Shown: positions 8,917-17,598, numbered from the stretch's first letter. The stretch is 64,000 bases of DNA from Myxococcota bacterium (GCA_022072125.1 JAJVIH010000006.1:26879-90878), one strand, 5' to 3'. The notes: a model not told the origin generated them from the sequence alone. Program-made: numbers and translations.

Positions 8917-9970
8917 TGTTGTTCACATACAGCGTCTGGGTAGGGTAGGCGAACTCAATCCCGTGTTCCCGCAACAGGCGGACAACGGCGAAGTTGACCT
9001 CCTGCTGCTTGTCCATGAACACCGCGTAATCGGGGGATTCCACCCAGTACACCAGTTCAAAATTCAGCGAGGACGCTCCAAACTCCTTGAAATGGGCGCG
9101 GTCGAAGCGCACCAGTTCCTTGCCTTCCGCCGCTTGTTTCAGCAGGCCGGGAAGCATCCGCAATTTCTCCGGCGGCGTCTGGTACACCACGCCAATCAGG
9201 TGAACCGCGCGCCGCTCTTTCAGCCGCTGAAAATTGCGGATGCGGCTCTTCAGGAGGTCGGCGTTGGACATCACCAATTGCTCGCCGGAGATCGCCCGGA
9301 CCCGCGTGGTCTTCAGCCCCACGTGCTCCACCGTGCCAATGAATGTATCCACCATGATGACATCGCCGACCACGAAGGGCCGGTCCAACACGATGGACAG
9401 CGACGCCAGCAGATCGCCCAGAATATTCTGCACCGCGAGGGCGACCGCGATGCCGCCGACGCCCAGACCTGTCACCAGCGCCGTGATATTGACCCCCAGA
9501 TTCGAGAGCACCACCAGGAATACAGCCGTCCATAACGCGACCCGTCCGACGAATCCCAGCAGGTTGATCATGGTGCCGCGGGATGGGTCCGCTTCCTCGC
9601 CGGAATGGTGATCAACAAAAAAATTTATCGTCGCCGTGATCCACAAACCTGACTGGATGATCACCACGATCAGAATGACCTGGGAGAGAATCGCCTCCGC
9701 CCGTTCGGGGAATCGCAGGTACGCCAGGGCGGGGTACGCCGCGATCGTCAGTTGGAAAAACATCCTGGTTTTGGAAATGCTGTCGTAGATGGCGTCGTCC
9801 AGCAGGGTGCTGGTGGATTCGGCGATCTTCTTGAGCCTGCCAATCACCACTTTCCGGATGATGATGAGCAGGGCGATGCTCGCCGCGAAAATGCCCAGCG
9901 CATGCAGCCAGTCCCGCAGCGGGTTGCCAAGGACGGAGTAATTCCAAAATTCTCCGGACAGCCAGTTCAT
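8903..9970 (-). CDS. MscS-family mechanosensitive channel
   Basis: 355 aa. Several N-terminal membrane helices (about residues 22-45, 65-110 and 130-165) are followed by the pore helix and beta domain: ALVTGLGVGGIAVALAVQNILGDLLAS is the TM3 pore motif. DRPFVVGDVI and GTVEHVGLKTTRVRAISGEQLVMSNADLL are the MscS beta-domain signature. It should release small osmolytes when membrane tension rises, in the inner membrane. The N-terminal extension makes it longer than E. coli MscS and closer to YnaI/YbdG-type channels. Confidence 0.93.
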   Translation of the reverse strand: MNWLSGEFWNYSVLGNPLRDWLHALGIFAASIALLIIIRKVVIGRLKKIAESTSTLLDDAIYDSISKTRMFFQLTIAAYPALAYLRFPERAEAILSQVILIVVIIQSGLWITATINFFVDHHSGEEADPSRGTMINLLGFVGRVALWTAVFLVVLSNLGVNITALVTGLGVGGIAVALAVQNILGDLLASLSIVLDRPFVVGDVIMVDTFIGTVEHVGLKTTRVRAISGEQLVMSNADLLKSRIRNFQRLKERRAVHLIGVVYQTPPEKLRMLPGLLKQAAEGKELVRFDRAHFKEFGASSLNFELVYWVESPDYAVFMDKQQEVNFAVVRLLREHGIEFAYPTQTLYVNNIKTE

Positions 9971-10057
9971 GGACGTTCCCTTCGTATCGAAGGCGTTTGC
10001 CAGGAAATTCGCGGCTCATTAAATTGCGGGCATGAAGCCATTACCCGGGATTCTTGC

Positions 10058-10552
10058 ATGTTGACCTTCCGCCGCAAAATTGTTTCCACATTCATGGTGA
10101 GCGTGATGTCCTTTTTCCTGCTGTCGGCAGGCGGGGACACATTCCATGTAGTGGGCGCCGATGAATATCAGGACATCATTCGAGGATTCAAAGGCAAGCC
10201 CGCCCTGGTCTTCCTGTGGGCGACTTGGTGCGGCTGGTGCCGCCGGGAGATGCCCCATATCCGCACCATCGCCGCCGAGATGAAGGGGCGAGTTCACATG
10301 CTTGGCGTGTCGCTGGATGATCCGGATTCCGCCGGGGATGTGGAGGAGTTTGTCCGCGGGCAGAAACTGGATTTCCGCCAGGTCATCGCCAACCCGGAAT
10401 CCGTGGGGGAACTCCGCGACGCGATTGATCCGTACTGGAGCGGGGGCATTCCGGCGTTGTTCATCTACACCAAATCGGGTTTTCGCACGATCAGCCTGTA
10501 TGGATATTCCACAGCCGGAGAAATCCGCGCCGGACTGAAGAAGGTGTTGTAA
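10058..10552 (+). CDS. Secreted thioredoxin-like (TlpA/ResA) protein
   Basis: 164 aa from ATG 10058. A longer frame upstream has no start with a credible signal. Residues 1-24 look like a signal peptide or membrane anchor (MLTFRRK, then a hydrophobic run). The thioredoxin fold follows with active site WATWCGWCRREMP (C58, C61) and the cis-Pro region GGIPALFIYTKSG. The CGWC pair and the export signal point to periplasmic disulfide reduction, possibly cytochrome c maturation; the partner is not visible. The gene stands alone between mscS (divergent) and the cysteine genes. Confidence 0.85.
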   Translation: MLTFRRKIVSTFMVSVMSFFLLSAGGDTFHVVGADEYQDIIRGFKGKPALVFLWATWCGWCRREMPHIRTIAAEMKGRVHMLGVSLDDPDSAGDVEEFVRGQKLDFRQVIANPESVGELRDAIDPYWSGGIPALFIYTKSGFRTISLYGYSTAGEIRAGLKKVL

Positions 10553-10614
10553 ATCCCGGGAATTGGCGAGCGGTTTCATGTCGCGTCCCGTGAGTTGTCC
10601 GCGGCGCGTTCTGT

Positions 10615-10631
10615 GATGCATTCCCTGCATC
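10615..10631. promoter_or_regulatory. Inverted repeat upstream of the transsulfuration genes
   Basis: GATGCA (10615-10620) and TGCATC (10626-10631) form a perfect 6-bp dyad separated by TTCCC, about 127 bases before the beta-synthase start. It could be an operator for the downstream cysteine operon. No known regulator motif was recognised. Confidence 0.3.
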
Positions 10632-10757
10632 CGGAAGTCCGGTTTGCCACGGCCCAGACGGCGGCCGGACGAAGAAAAGGCGTGGCGGACGCCGTTCGCC
10701 GGATAAAGCGCCCGGCCCCGCTTGCCCCGGAGACGGACCTTTGTTACGCATTCACCC

Positions 10758-12134
10758 ATGCATGACACAGGCGCCACGGAAAATGTCCTCAAACTGATTG
10801 GCCGCACGCCAATCGTTGAAGTGAAATCATTCGACACGGGGCTGTGCAGGCTCTTTATCAAACTGGAAAGCCAGAATCCCGGCGGGTCCATCAAGGATCG
10901 CATCGGGCTTTCCATGATTGAAGCCGCGGAGCGGGAGGGAAAAATCGGGCCGGGCTCCACGCTGATCGAGGCGACGGCGGGCAATACCGGGTTGGCCCTC
11001 ACCCTGGTGGCGCGCCAGAAGGGCTATCGCATCATCCTGGTGATCCCGGACAAGATGAGCCAGGAGAAGGTCTTTCACCTCAAGGCCCTGGGCGCCGAGG
11101 TGATCTGGACCCGTTCCGATGTGGGCAAGGGGCATCCGGATTACTACCAGGACCTGGCGGAAAAAATCGCCGCCAGCACGCCGAAGTCGTTCTACGTCAA
11201 CCAGTTCAACAATCCCGCCAATCCGTTGGCCCACTACCTGACCACCGGGCCGGAAATCCTGGAGCAGATGGGGGGCAGGGTGGACGCCGTTGTTTGCGGC
11301 GTCGGTTCCGGCGGCACCATCACGGGATTGAGCCGTTTCTTCGCGGAGAAGTCTCCATCCACCGAAATGGTTCTGGCTGATCCCGTGGGGTCCATTCTGG
11401 CCGACTGGGTGAATACGGGCCGTCATGGCGAAGCGGGCTCCTGGGTGGTGGAGGGCATCGGCGAGGATTTTATCCCTCCGATCTCCGATCTGAGCCGCGT
11501 GAAGAAAGGCTATTACGTCTCCGACGCGGAAAGCCTGCGGACAGCCCGCCAGTTGTTGCGCGGCGACGGCGTGCTGGCGGGTTCGTCGTCAGGAACGTTG
11601 CTGGCCGCGGCCATCAAGTATTGCAAGGAACAGACGGATCCCAAACGGGTGGTCACTTTCGCCTGCGACAGCGGCAACAAGTACCTGTCCAAGATGTTCA
11701 ACGACTTCTGGATGCAGGATCAGGGCTTTCTGGAACGGGAAACCCATGGCGATCTGCGCGATCTGATTTCACGCCGTCACGATCAGCGTTCGGTGGCCTG
11801 CGTGGCCCCGGGCGATACGCTCATGCGCAGCTACAACCTGATGAAAATGAACGACGTATCGCAACTCCCGGTGATGGAGAACGATCGGATCATTGGCATC
11901 ATTGATGAATCGGACGTGCTGCTGGCGGTCAGCAACGATGAAGCCCTCTTCCGCAGCCCGGTGCGCGACTTCATGAGCCGCAATCTGCTTACGTTGAAGC
12001 CAGGCGACAGCATGAAGGAACTGACCAAGGTATTGAACGCGGGAATGGTGGCGATTGTCTGCGATGGACCTCAATTCCTGGGGTTGGTCACACGCATTGA
12101 TCTGCTCAATCACCTGCGCCGGAGCGTGAGATAG
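10758..12134 (+). CDS. cbs: Cystathionine beta-synthase with C-terminal CBS domains
   Basis: 458 aa from ATG 10758; an in-frame TTG 36 bases upstream is less likely. It is a PLP enzyme condensing homocysteine and serine to cystathionine. The Schiff-base lysine is K46 in NPGGSIKDR. EATAGNTGLALTLVA binds the substrate carboxylate, and GVGSGGTITGLSRFF binds the phosphate. The last ~120 residues form a CBS-domain pair (VAPGDTLMRSYNLMKMNDVSQLPV..., FMSRNLLTLKPGDSMKEL...), the regulatory Bateman module of CBS enzymes. The next gene, a gamma-lyase/synthase, starts 3 bases after the stop. Together they form a reverse transsulfuration route from methionine to cysteine. Confidence 0.9.
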   Translation: MHDTGATENVLKLIGRTPIVEVKSFDTGLCRLFIKLESQNPGGSIKDRIGLSMIEAAEREGKIGPGSTLIEATAGNTGLALTLVARQKGYRIILVIPDKMSQEKVFHLKALGAEVIWTRSDVGKGHPDYYQDLAEKIAASTPKSFYVNQFNNPANPLAHYLTTGPEILEQMGGRVDAVVCGVGSGGTITGLSRFFAEKSPSTEMVLADPVGSILADWVNTGRHGEAGSWVVEGIGEDFIPPISDLSRVKKGYYVSDAESLRTARQLLRGDGVLAGSSSGTLLAAAIKYCKEQTDPKRVVTFACDSGNKYLSKMFNDFWMQDQGFLERETHGDLRDLISRRHDQRSVACVAPGDTLMRSYNLMKMNDVSQLPVMENDRIIGIIDESDVLLAVSNDEALFRSPVRDFMSRNLLTLKPGDSMKELTKVLNAGMVAIVCDGPQFLGLVTRIDLLNHLRRSVR

Positions 12135-12137
12135 TTC

Positions 12138-13289
12138 ATGAAGAAACGGCTTGAAACCCTGGCCATCCACGCCGGGCAGAAACCCGATCCGGTTACCGGC
12201 GCCATCATGACGCCCGTATACCTGACATCCACCTACGTTCAGGATGGTCCGGGCGAGCACAAGGGATACGAATATTCGCGCACCCACAACCTGACGCGCT
12301 TCGCGCTGGAAGACAACATCGCGGCGCTGGAAGGCGGCAAATACGGCTTCGCCTTCGCCTCCGGCCTTGCGGCCATGACGACGTTGCTGCACACGCTCAG
12401 GAGCGGCGACCATGTGATCTGCTGCGATGATGTGTATGGCGGCACCTACCGGTTGTTCGACAAGGTGCTGACCCACATGGGGCTGCAATTCACCTTCGCC
12501 GATCTGGCCAATCCGGCGGCGCTGGAGCAGCATATCCGTCCCAATACCCGCATGTTGTGGCTGGAAAGCCCCACCAATCCGCTGCTCAAGGTGCTGGATA
12601 TCGAGGCGTTGGCCTCCCGGGCGGCGGCGCGCGGGCTGCTGACGGTGGTGGACAACACCTTCATGAGTCCGTACTGGCAAAATCCCCTGGACTTGGGTGC
12701 GGATGTGGTGGTGCATTCCACGACCAAGTTCATCAACGGCCATTCCGATGTGGTGGGCGGGGTCATTGTCACCAGCAAGGATGATCTGGCCCAGCGGTTG
12801 AAGTTTCTGCAGAACGCCATCGGCGCCATTCCCGGACCGCTGGATTGTTTCCTGGTGCTGCGCGGCGTGAAGACCCTGCCCGTGCGCATGAAGCAGCACG
12901 AGGAGAACGCCCATGCGGTGGCGCAATTCCTGGAGGGGCATCCGCAGGTCAGCCGGGTCATTTACCCTGGGCTCCCAGGTCATCCTCAGCATGAATTGGC
13001 GAAACGGCAGGCGCGTGGCTTTGGCGGCATGATCTCGTTTGATCTCAAGGGCGGCCTGGAGAGCGCCCGCCGTTTTCTGAAAACGGTGAGGATTTTCGCC
13101 TGCGCTGAAAGCCTGGGCGGCGTGGAAAGCCTGATCGAGCATCCGGCCATCATGACCCACGCCAGCATTGAAAAACCCAAACGCGAGGCGTTGGGGATCA
13201 CCGACGGCCTGATCCGGGTATCGGTGGGCATTGAAAACGCGGATGATTTGATTGACGATTTGAAAGCAGGTTTCGCCGCCGCCGCGTAA
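12138..13289 (+). CDS. Cystathionine gamma-lyase / gamma-synthase family PLP enzyme
   Basis: 383 aa, PLP-dependent Cys/Met metabolism family. The Schiff-base lysine is K197 in HSTTKFINGHSD. YEYSRTHNLTRFALEDNIAALE and the FASGLAAMTTLL phosphate loop are family signatures. Co-transcription with cystathionine beta-synthase (3-base gap) favours a gamma-lyase that splits cystathionine to cysteine, 2-oxobutyrate and ammonia. Gamma-synthase activity cannot be excluded by motif reading. Its 3' end faces the pilus operon. Confidence 0.92.
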   Translation: MKKRLETLAIHAGQKPDPVTGAIMTPVYLTSTYVQDGPGEHKGYEYSRTHNLTRFALEDNIAALEGGKYGFAFASGLAAMTTLLHTLRSGDHVICCDDVYGGTYRLFDKVLTHMGLQFTFADLANPAALEQHIRPNTRMLWLESPTNPLLKVLDIEALASRAAARGLLTVVDNTFMSPYWQNPLDLGADVVVHSTTKFINGHSDVVGGVIVTSKDDLAQRLKFLQNAIGAIPGPLDCFLVLRGVKTLPVRMKQHEENAHAVAQFLEGHPQVSRVIYPGLPGHPQHELAKRQARGFGGMISFDLKGGLESARRFLKTVRIFACAESLGGVESLIEHPAIMTHASIEKPKREALGITDGLIRVSVGIENADDLIDDLKAGFAAAA

Positions 13290-13415
13290 AACGGCCCATC
13301 CAAAAATTCTTGCGGGGCTTTCCCGGCGGCCTGTTTGCGCGGGACGGGAATGGAAGCGCGGCGCAGGCCGTCCGCCAGCGGCGTGGGGAAGGCCGGAACC
13401 ATCCCGGCGGCGGGA

Positions 13416-13943
13416 TCAAAACAGGTCGAGTTTCATCTTGCCCAGGTCCTTGACCATCTGGACATAATCCGCGTTGAAGACCAGCGTCCCTTCCTCCACC
13501 TGAATCTGGTAAAACTCCTTGCCGGAGTTGAGCAGGTCCGAAACGCGCGGCGCCGGCGTATTGTCATCCAGCGCCATGATGCCAAGATGGACATCCCCGG
13601 TGGCGAAAACGACCCGCACCTGATGCATGGGAGTCATTTCCGGGTCGGGGTCTTCCACCCCGAGCGTTTCCATTTCCGGACGGGGGATGAACACCCACAC
13701 GGTCAGTTTCTTGTTGACGATGTCGAGGTCGTCCTTGTCCGCATGCCGGAAAGGGATGAAGCGTTTTCCCGAGTTGAACATCTCGATGGGATGTTCAGGT
13801 CCGGGGTGGACGGGCGAGGCCCGTGAAACAATGATGGATCCGTTGAATTCCTGCCCCCGGCTGTCGCGCATGACGCATTTGACCTCGACAGTGGGGCGGT
13901 AGGCCGTACGCAAGAATTCAACGACTGCAGGGTCTTGACTCAT
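13416..13943 (-). CDS. Uncharacterised protein with an internal duplication, end of the pilT operon
   Basis: 175 aa, no signal peptide. Two halves repeat the same layout. First half: VKCVMRDSRGQEFNGSII, then MFNSGKRFIPF and VNKKLTVWV. Second half: VRVVFATGDVHLGIM, then LLNSGKEFYQI and FNADYVQMV. The pattern (strand, glycine turn, strand, F/L-NSGK-x-F, hydrophobic strand) resembles the small beta domain of DUF6812-like, PilZ-adjacent proteins found near pilus genes; that assignment is from memory and tentative. The start overlaps the upstream pilT stop by four bases, so it is probably made with the ATPase and may be a motility regulator. Confidence 0.7.
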   Translation of the reverse strand: MSQDPAVVEFLRTAYRPTVEVKCVMRDSRGQEFNGSIIVSRASPVHPGPEHPIEMFNSGKRFIPFRHADKDDLDIVNKKLTVWVFIPRPEMETLGVEDPDPEMTPMHQVRVVFATGDVHLGIMALDDNTPAPRVSDLLNSGKEFYQIQVEEGTLVFNADYVQMVKDLGKMKLDLF

Positions 13944-15031
13944 GCTGTCGCCTCCTGGGCATGGGCTGGAGGAATGTAGCCCAGCACCTTGGCCATATTA
14001 TCCCGATCCGCCGCCCGCTCGTATGCCAGTTCCTTCGTGATCCGGTTTTCCCTGGCGTGCTTTTCCAGCGCCATGTCCATGGTCTGCATGCCAAGCTGAA
14101 TGCCGGTCTGAATCATCGAGGGAATCTGGTAGGTCTTGCCTTCCCGGATCAGGTTGGCGATGGCCGATGTGCTGACCAGGATTTCGTGCGCCGCCACGCG
14201 CGTGCGCCCATCCGCGGTGCGCAGCAACTGTTGGGTGATAATCCCCGCCAGGCTTTCCGCAAGCATGCCGCGCACCTGACCCTGCTGGTTGGCGGGAAAT
14301 GAATTGACGATGCGGTCCACGGTTTCCGCGACGGAGTTCGTGTGAACCGTGGCCATGACCAGGATGCCGAAACTCGCCGCCGCGATGGCCTGCTGCATGG
14401 TTTCTATGCCGCGCAACTCGCCGACCAGGATGACATCCGGGTCTTCGCGCACGGCGGAACGGATGGCGGTGGCGAAATCCGGAACGTCCGCGCCGATCTC
14501 CCGGTGGGTGATGCGGGACTTGAACGGCATATGAACAAACTCCACCGGGTCTTCGATGGTGAGAATATGCCCATGCCGGTTGCGGTTGATGTTGTCAATC
14601 ATCGCCGCCAGGGTGGTGGATTTGCCCGAACCGGTGGGGCCGGTCACCAGAATCAGTCCTTGCTTCAGTTTGGAGAGCCGGTGGATGGCTGGCGGGCAAT
14701 TGAGGTCTTCCAGCGACTGGATGCGCGAGGGAATGATCCGGAACACCGCCGCGATGCCGGTCTGCTTCATGAAGATATTGCCGCGGAAGCGCGCCACCTT
14801 GCCAAACTGGTGGGAGAAATCCATTTCCAGATTCTTGCGGAAGGTTTTCTGCCCCTCTTCATCCAGCAGTTCAAACAGCATGGCCTCCATTTCATCGGGG
14901 CCGATGGCCGGCCTGTCCAGGGCCACCAGATCGCCGTTTTTCCGGATATAGGGCGGCGCCCCGGACGCTAGGTGGATGTCGCTGCCCTGCATGTCAATCA
15001 GCGCGTTGAATATCCAGTCTATCCGGTTCAT
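13940..15031 (-). CDS. pilT: PilT-like type IV pilus ATPase 1 (first His-box histidine replaced by Ile)
   Basis: 363 aa. Hexameric ATPases of this family power pilus retraction at the cytoplasmic membrane. Present: the N-terminal GSDIHLASGAPPYIRKNG domain; Walker A GPTGSGKST (131-139); Asp box ILTIEDPVEF; Walker B DPDVILVGELRG with the catalytic Glu E205. In the His box, canonical TGHLV is FGILV here (Ile at 223), whereas the second histidine (ATVHTNS, H230) is kept. The C-terminal motif for retraction (AIRNLIRE-like: AIANLIREGKTYQIPSMIQTG) is present. It shares one base with the upstream pilT-like stop (TGATG), so the operon is pilH-pilT2-pilT1-duplicated protein. It could also be called PilU. 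Confidence 0.92.
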   Translation of the reverse strand: MNRIDWIFNALIDMQGSDIHLASGAPPYIRKNGDLVALDRPAIGPDEMEAMLFELLDEEGQKTFRKNLEMDFSHQFGKVARFRGNIFMKQTGIAAVFRIIPSRIQSLEDLNCPPAIHRLSKLKQGLILVTGPTGSGKSTTLAAMIDNINRNRHGHILTIEDPVEFVHMPFKSRITHREIGADVPDFATAIRSAVREDPDVILVGELRGIETMQQAIAAASFGILVMATVHTNSVAETVDRIVNSFPANQQGQVRGMLAESLAGIITQQLLRTADGRTRVAAHEILVSTSAIANLIREGKTYQIPSMIQTGIQLGMQTMDMALEKHARENRITKELAYERAADRDNMAKVLGYIPPAHAQEATA

Positions 15032-16926
15032 CAGTGCCTCTTCTGCGGCTGGGCGGCCGCCGGGGGCGTTTTCTTGGCGGCCAGTTCTTCCTGCATGCGC
15101 AACATCTTGAGCAGCCGCGGGGAATCGCGCGCCACGTCCAGGGCGGATTGCTCCGTGATGCGTTTGTCGCGGACAAGCTGCACCAGATAATCGTCAAGCT
15201 GGCACATGCCCAGCGCCCGGGAGCGCTCGATCAACTGCGGCACCTGGAAGACCTTGTCCTCGCGGATCAGGTTGGCCAGGGAAGGCGTGCCAATCAGGAT
15301 TTCCAGCGCCGGGATCATGGTTTTGCCGTCTGGCATGGGGATCAGGCGCTGGGTGAGAACGCCCTTGAGCACGGTGGATAGCGTGATGCGGATCTGCGGT
15401 TGTTCGTTGGGAGGGAAGGAGTCAATCAGGCGCTCGATGGTTTTGTGCGCCGAGGAGGTGTTCATGGTGGCCAGAACCAGGTGGCCGGTTTCCGCGGCGT
15501 GAATGGCCATTTCGATGGTGTCATGATCCCGCAAGTCGCCGACCACGATGATGTCCGGGTCCTCGCGAAGGGCCGAACGCAGGGCGTTGGAAAAAGCCAG
15601 GGTGTGTCGGCCAAGTTCGCGCTGGCTGACTATTGCGCGTCCCACCGGATAGACATACTCAATGGGGTCTTCCACCGTGATGATGTGGTGGGGACGGGTC
15701 ATGTTGAGCTGGTTGACCAGCGCGGCCAGCGTGGTGGTCTTTCCACTGCCGGTGGGGCCGGTCACCAGCACGATGCCCTTGTGGTGTTCCACCATTGCGC
15801 GCAGGGAGCCCGGCAGATTGAGCTGGGACAGTTCGGGCACGCTGGCGGGAATGCAGCGGAAAGTCCCATTCAGGCCATTGCGGGAATGGCTGACATTGCC
15901 GCGGAACCGTCCGACCCGCGAGACTTCGTAGCTGAAGTCGCAGTTGCCGCGCTCGATCAGCATCTTGCGCATGGGCTCGGTCAGAATCTCCATCAGGAGT
16001 TCCTGACAGTAGGCGGGCTCCATCGGCTCGGCCCCCACGGGTATGACCAGCTGACCGCAGATGCGCATCTTCGGCTCTTCGCCCGAGATGATGTGCAGGT
16101 CCGTGGCGTTGGCTTTTCGCGCCTGCGCCAGCAGGGGGATGATCCGCGCCTGCGACATCGGGCGATCCGCCGCGCCGGGGATCGCCGCCATGGTCAGGGT
16201 CGAGCGGCCCTTGGGCTGATGTCCCCTCATCTCGCGGGAGGGCCTCGCCTGGGCGGCGGGAGTTCCCCTCCGCTGGGCCGGCGGCGGCGCATGGGCTGTT
16301 TGCTCAATCTCCATTCCCTGGTTCGCCACGGCGGGATTCAATGGCGCCACATAAGGAACTGGAGCGGCCGGCTGGGGCGGGTTGAGAGGGGCTACATAAG
16401 GAACTGGCGCCGGCGGCTGAGGGGCGGGCGGTTGTGGCGGATTGAGCGGCGCCACGTACGGCGTCTGCGCCGGCTGCGGATTCATGGGCGCCACGTAGGG
16501 GGTGTTCACCGAAATCACCGGCGCGGGAACCACCGGCGGCGCGGCGGTATTGATATGGGATGGCGGTCTGACGCCCGCCGCGACGGGTCCTGGAGGGGTC
16601 GGGCCGCCGCCCGATGATCCTCCAGCGGGCGCCTTGCGGAAGCGCGACCGGCTTTCTCCCTGATGGCGTCGGACGCTGACCTCGATTTTTCCCACGCCTT
16701 CCAACTCGTATATCCAGTCCGCCTCGGCCTGGCTGATCAGCTTGTGTTCGTGGTCTCCCGCGATTTCGGAACACAGCGACAGCACGTCATCATTGGAGAG
16801 CGTGGTGGAAGAGAGTGGGAGAACCCGTTTGCCCTGCAGCATGACCGGCATTTTTCCGGCGACCAGAAAAATATCGTTGACCGCAGGGTCGTTCAGGTAT
16901 TTCAGGTAGTTGTCTATCCGCGCCAT
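15031..16926 (-). CDS. PilT-like ATPase 2 with an extra N-terminal domain and Pro-rich repeat linker
   Basis: 631 aa from ATG 16926, nearly twice a normal PilT. Residues 1-90 (NDIFLVAGKMPVMLQGKRVL...IYELEGVGKIEVSVRRH) mirror the N-terminal domain of PilT and seem to be a second, diverged copy. Residues 100-260 are a Pro/Ala/Gly linker with four PYVAP(L/M)NP units. Residues 262-631 form a full PilT module: ATDLHIISGEEPKMRICG, Walker A GPTGSGKTT (389-397), C-terminal SLANLIREDKVFQVPQLI. Two catalytic positions differ from canonical PilT: the Walker B Glu is Asp (GDLRD, D464) and the second His-box histidine is Asn (ATMNTSS, N489), while the first (TGHLV, H482) is kept. It sits between a CheY-like gene and pilT1. 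Confidence 0.88.
   Translation of the reverse strand: MARIDNYLKYLNDPAVNDIFLVAGKMPVMLQGKRVLPLSSTTLSNDDVLSLCSEIAGDHEHKLISQAEADWIYELEGVGKIEVSVRRHQGESRSRFRKAPAGGSSGGGPTPPGPVAAGVRPPSHINTAAPPVVPAPVISVNTPYVAPMNPQPAQTPYVAPLNPPQPPAPQPPAPVPYVAPLNPPQPAAPVPYVAPLNPAVANQGMEIEQTAHAPPPAQRRGTPAAQARPSREMRGHQPKGRSTLTMAAIPGAADRPMSQARIIPLLAQARKANATDLHIISGEEPKMRICGQLVIPVGAEPMEPAYCQELLMEILTEPMRKMLIERGNCDFSYEVSRVGRFRGNVSHSRNGLNGTFRCIPASVPELSQLNLPGSLRAMVEHHKGIVLVTGPTGSGKTTTLAALVNQLNMTRPHHIITVEDPIEYVYPVGRAIVSQRELGRHTLAFSNALRSALREDPDIIVVGDLRDHDTIEMAIHAAETGHLVLATMNTSSAHKTIERLIDSFPPNEQPQIRITLSTVLKGVLTQRLIPMPDGKTMIPALEILIGTPSLANLIREDKVFQVPQLIERSRALGMCQLDDYLVQLVRDKRITEQSALDVARDSPRLLKMLRMQEELAAKKTPPAAAQPQKRH
16333..16500 (-). 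repeat. Coding repeat: four PYVAP(L/M)NP units in the ATPase linker
   Basis: Residues 143-198 of the long PilT-like protein contain PYVAPMNP, PYVAPLNP, PYVAPLNP and PYVAPLNP separated by Pro/Ala/Gln stretches of 5 to 12 residues. Such a region is probably extended and unfolded. Copy number may vary between strains. Confidence 0.85.
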
Positions 16927-16978
16927 AAGATTTGCTTGATTTTGGGCAGTTACGCCCGCGGAGTCAACGTAAAGGGTT

Positions 16979-17356
16979 TTATCCCGCCGCGGGAGCGTGC
17001 AGCAGGCGCGCGACAGTCTGAAGCAGAAGGTCGCGGGTGAAAGGTTTGACCAGGTATTCATTGGCGCCTTGCCGCTTGCCCCAGAAGACATCGGCCTCCT
17101 CGCCCTTGGATGTCACCATCACCACCGGAATGGCCTTGGACGCCTGCATGGACTTCAGATCGCGGCAGACCTGGTATCCATTCTTTTTCGGCATCAGAAT
17201 ATCCAGGATGATCAAATCGGGTTTCCGGCTCAGGGCCAACTCCTCGGCTTCAATGCCATCGTACGCCATGATCACCAGATAACCCGCGGGCTCCAGAATG
17301 CGCCGGAAAATCTCCAGTTCGGTGCGTGAATCGTCCGCCACAAGAATCGTCGCCAA
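16979..17356 (-). CDS. CheY/PilH-like single-domain response regulator (TTG start)
   Basis: 125 aa receiver domain only. Acidic pocket D8-D9 (VADDS), phospho-acceptor Asp in LIILDILMPKKNGYQVCRDL, Thr/Ser in VMVTSK, and Lys in YLVKPF. The KKNGYQVCRDLKSM and FWGKRQGANEYLVKPF segments resemble PilG/PilH regulators of twitching. No ATG is available ahead of the domain; the start is TTG at 17356 with GAGG eight bases upstream. It lies 52 bases before the long PilT-like gene, so it is probably the first gene of the pilus operon. There is no DNA-binding domain; it should act by protein contact. Confidence 0.88.
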   Translation of the reverse strand: MATILVADDSRTELEIFRRILEPAGYLVIMAYDGIEAEELALSRKPDLIILDILMPKKNGYQVCRDLKSMQASKAIPVVMVTSKGEEADVFWGKRQGANEYLVKPFTRDLLLQTVARLLHAPAAG

Positions 17357-17396
17357 GTTCTTACCTCGCGCAAAGGCAGGCCAGCGGCGGAATCTT

Positions 17397-17416
17397 GCCC
17401 GGAACCCGTTCCGGGC
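17397..17416. promoter_or_regulatory. 20-bp palindrome upstream of the pilus operon
   Basis: GCCCGGAAC (17397-17405) and GTTCCGGGC (17408-17416) form a perfect 9-bp inverted repeat around CC, 41 bases upstream of the first pilus-operon start. Its GGAAC-N2-GTTCC core looks like a repressor operator. It could instead be a hairpin after the ric gene, though it has no U-tract. The rest of 17357-17598 shows nothing else. Confidence 0.45.
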
Positions 17417-17598
17417 GCAATCCCGGGCGGCGTCAAAATTGTTTCATGAGGATTGAATCACGCCGCGCCGGATGGGCTCGCCGGATGGAGCGGAAAGAGA
17501 GGGCGAAAATCACCCCCCAAACAACCACGAGATTGTCAGGGGGTTGCACGCGGAAAGGAGGGGAGCGGCCTTACCGCGGTTTTCAGGCTGATCCGCGC

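Noticed and set aside
10553..10757. Riboswitch (SAM/SAH type) upstream of the transsulfuration genes
   Set aside because: No conserved riboswitch core was recognised; only a short dyad is present.
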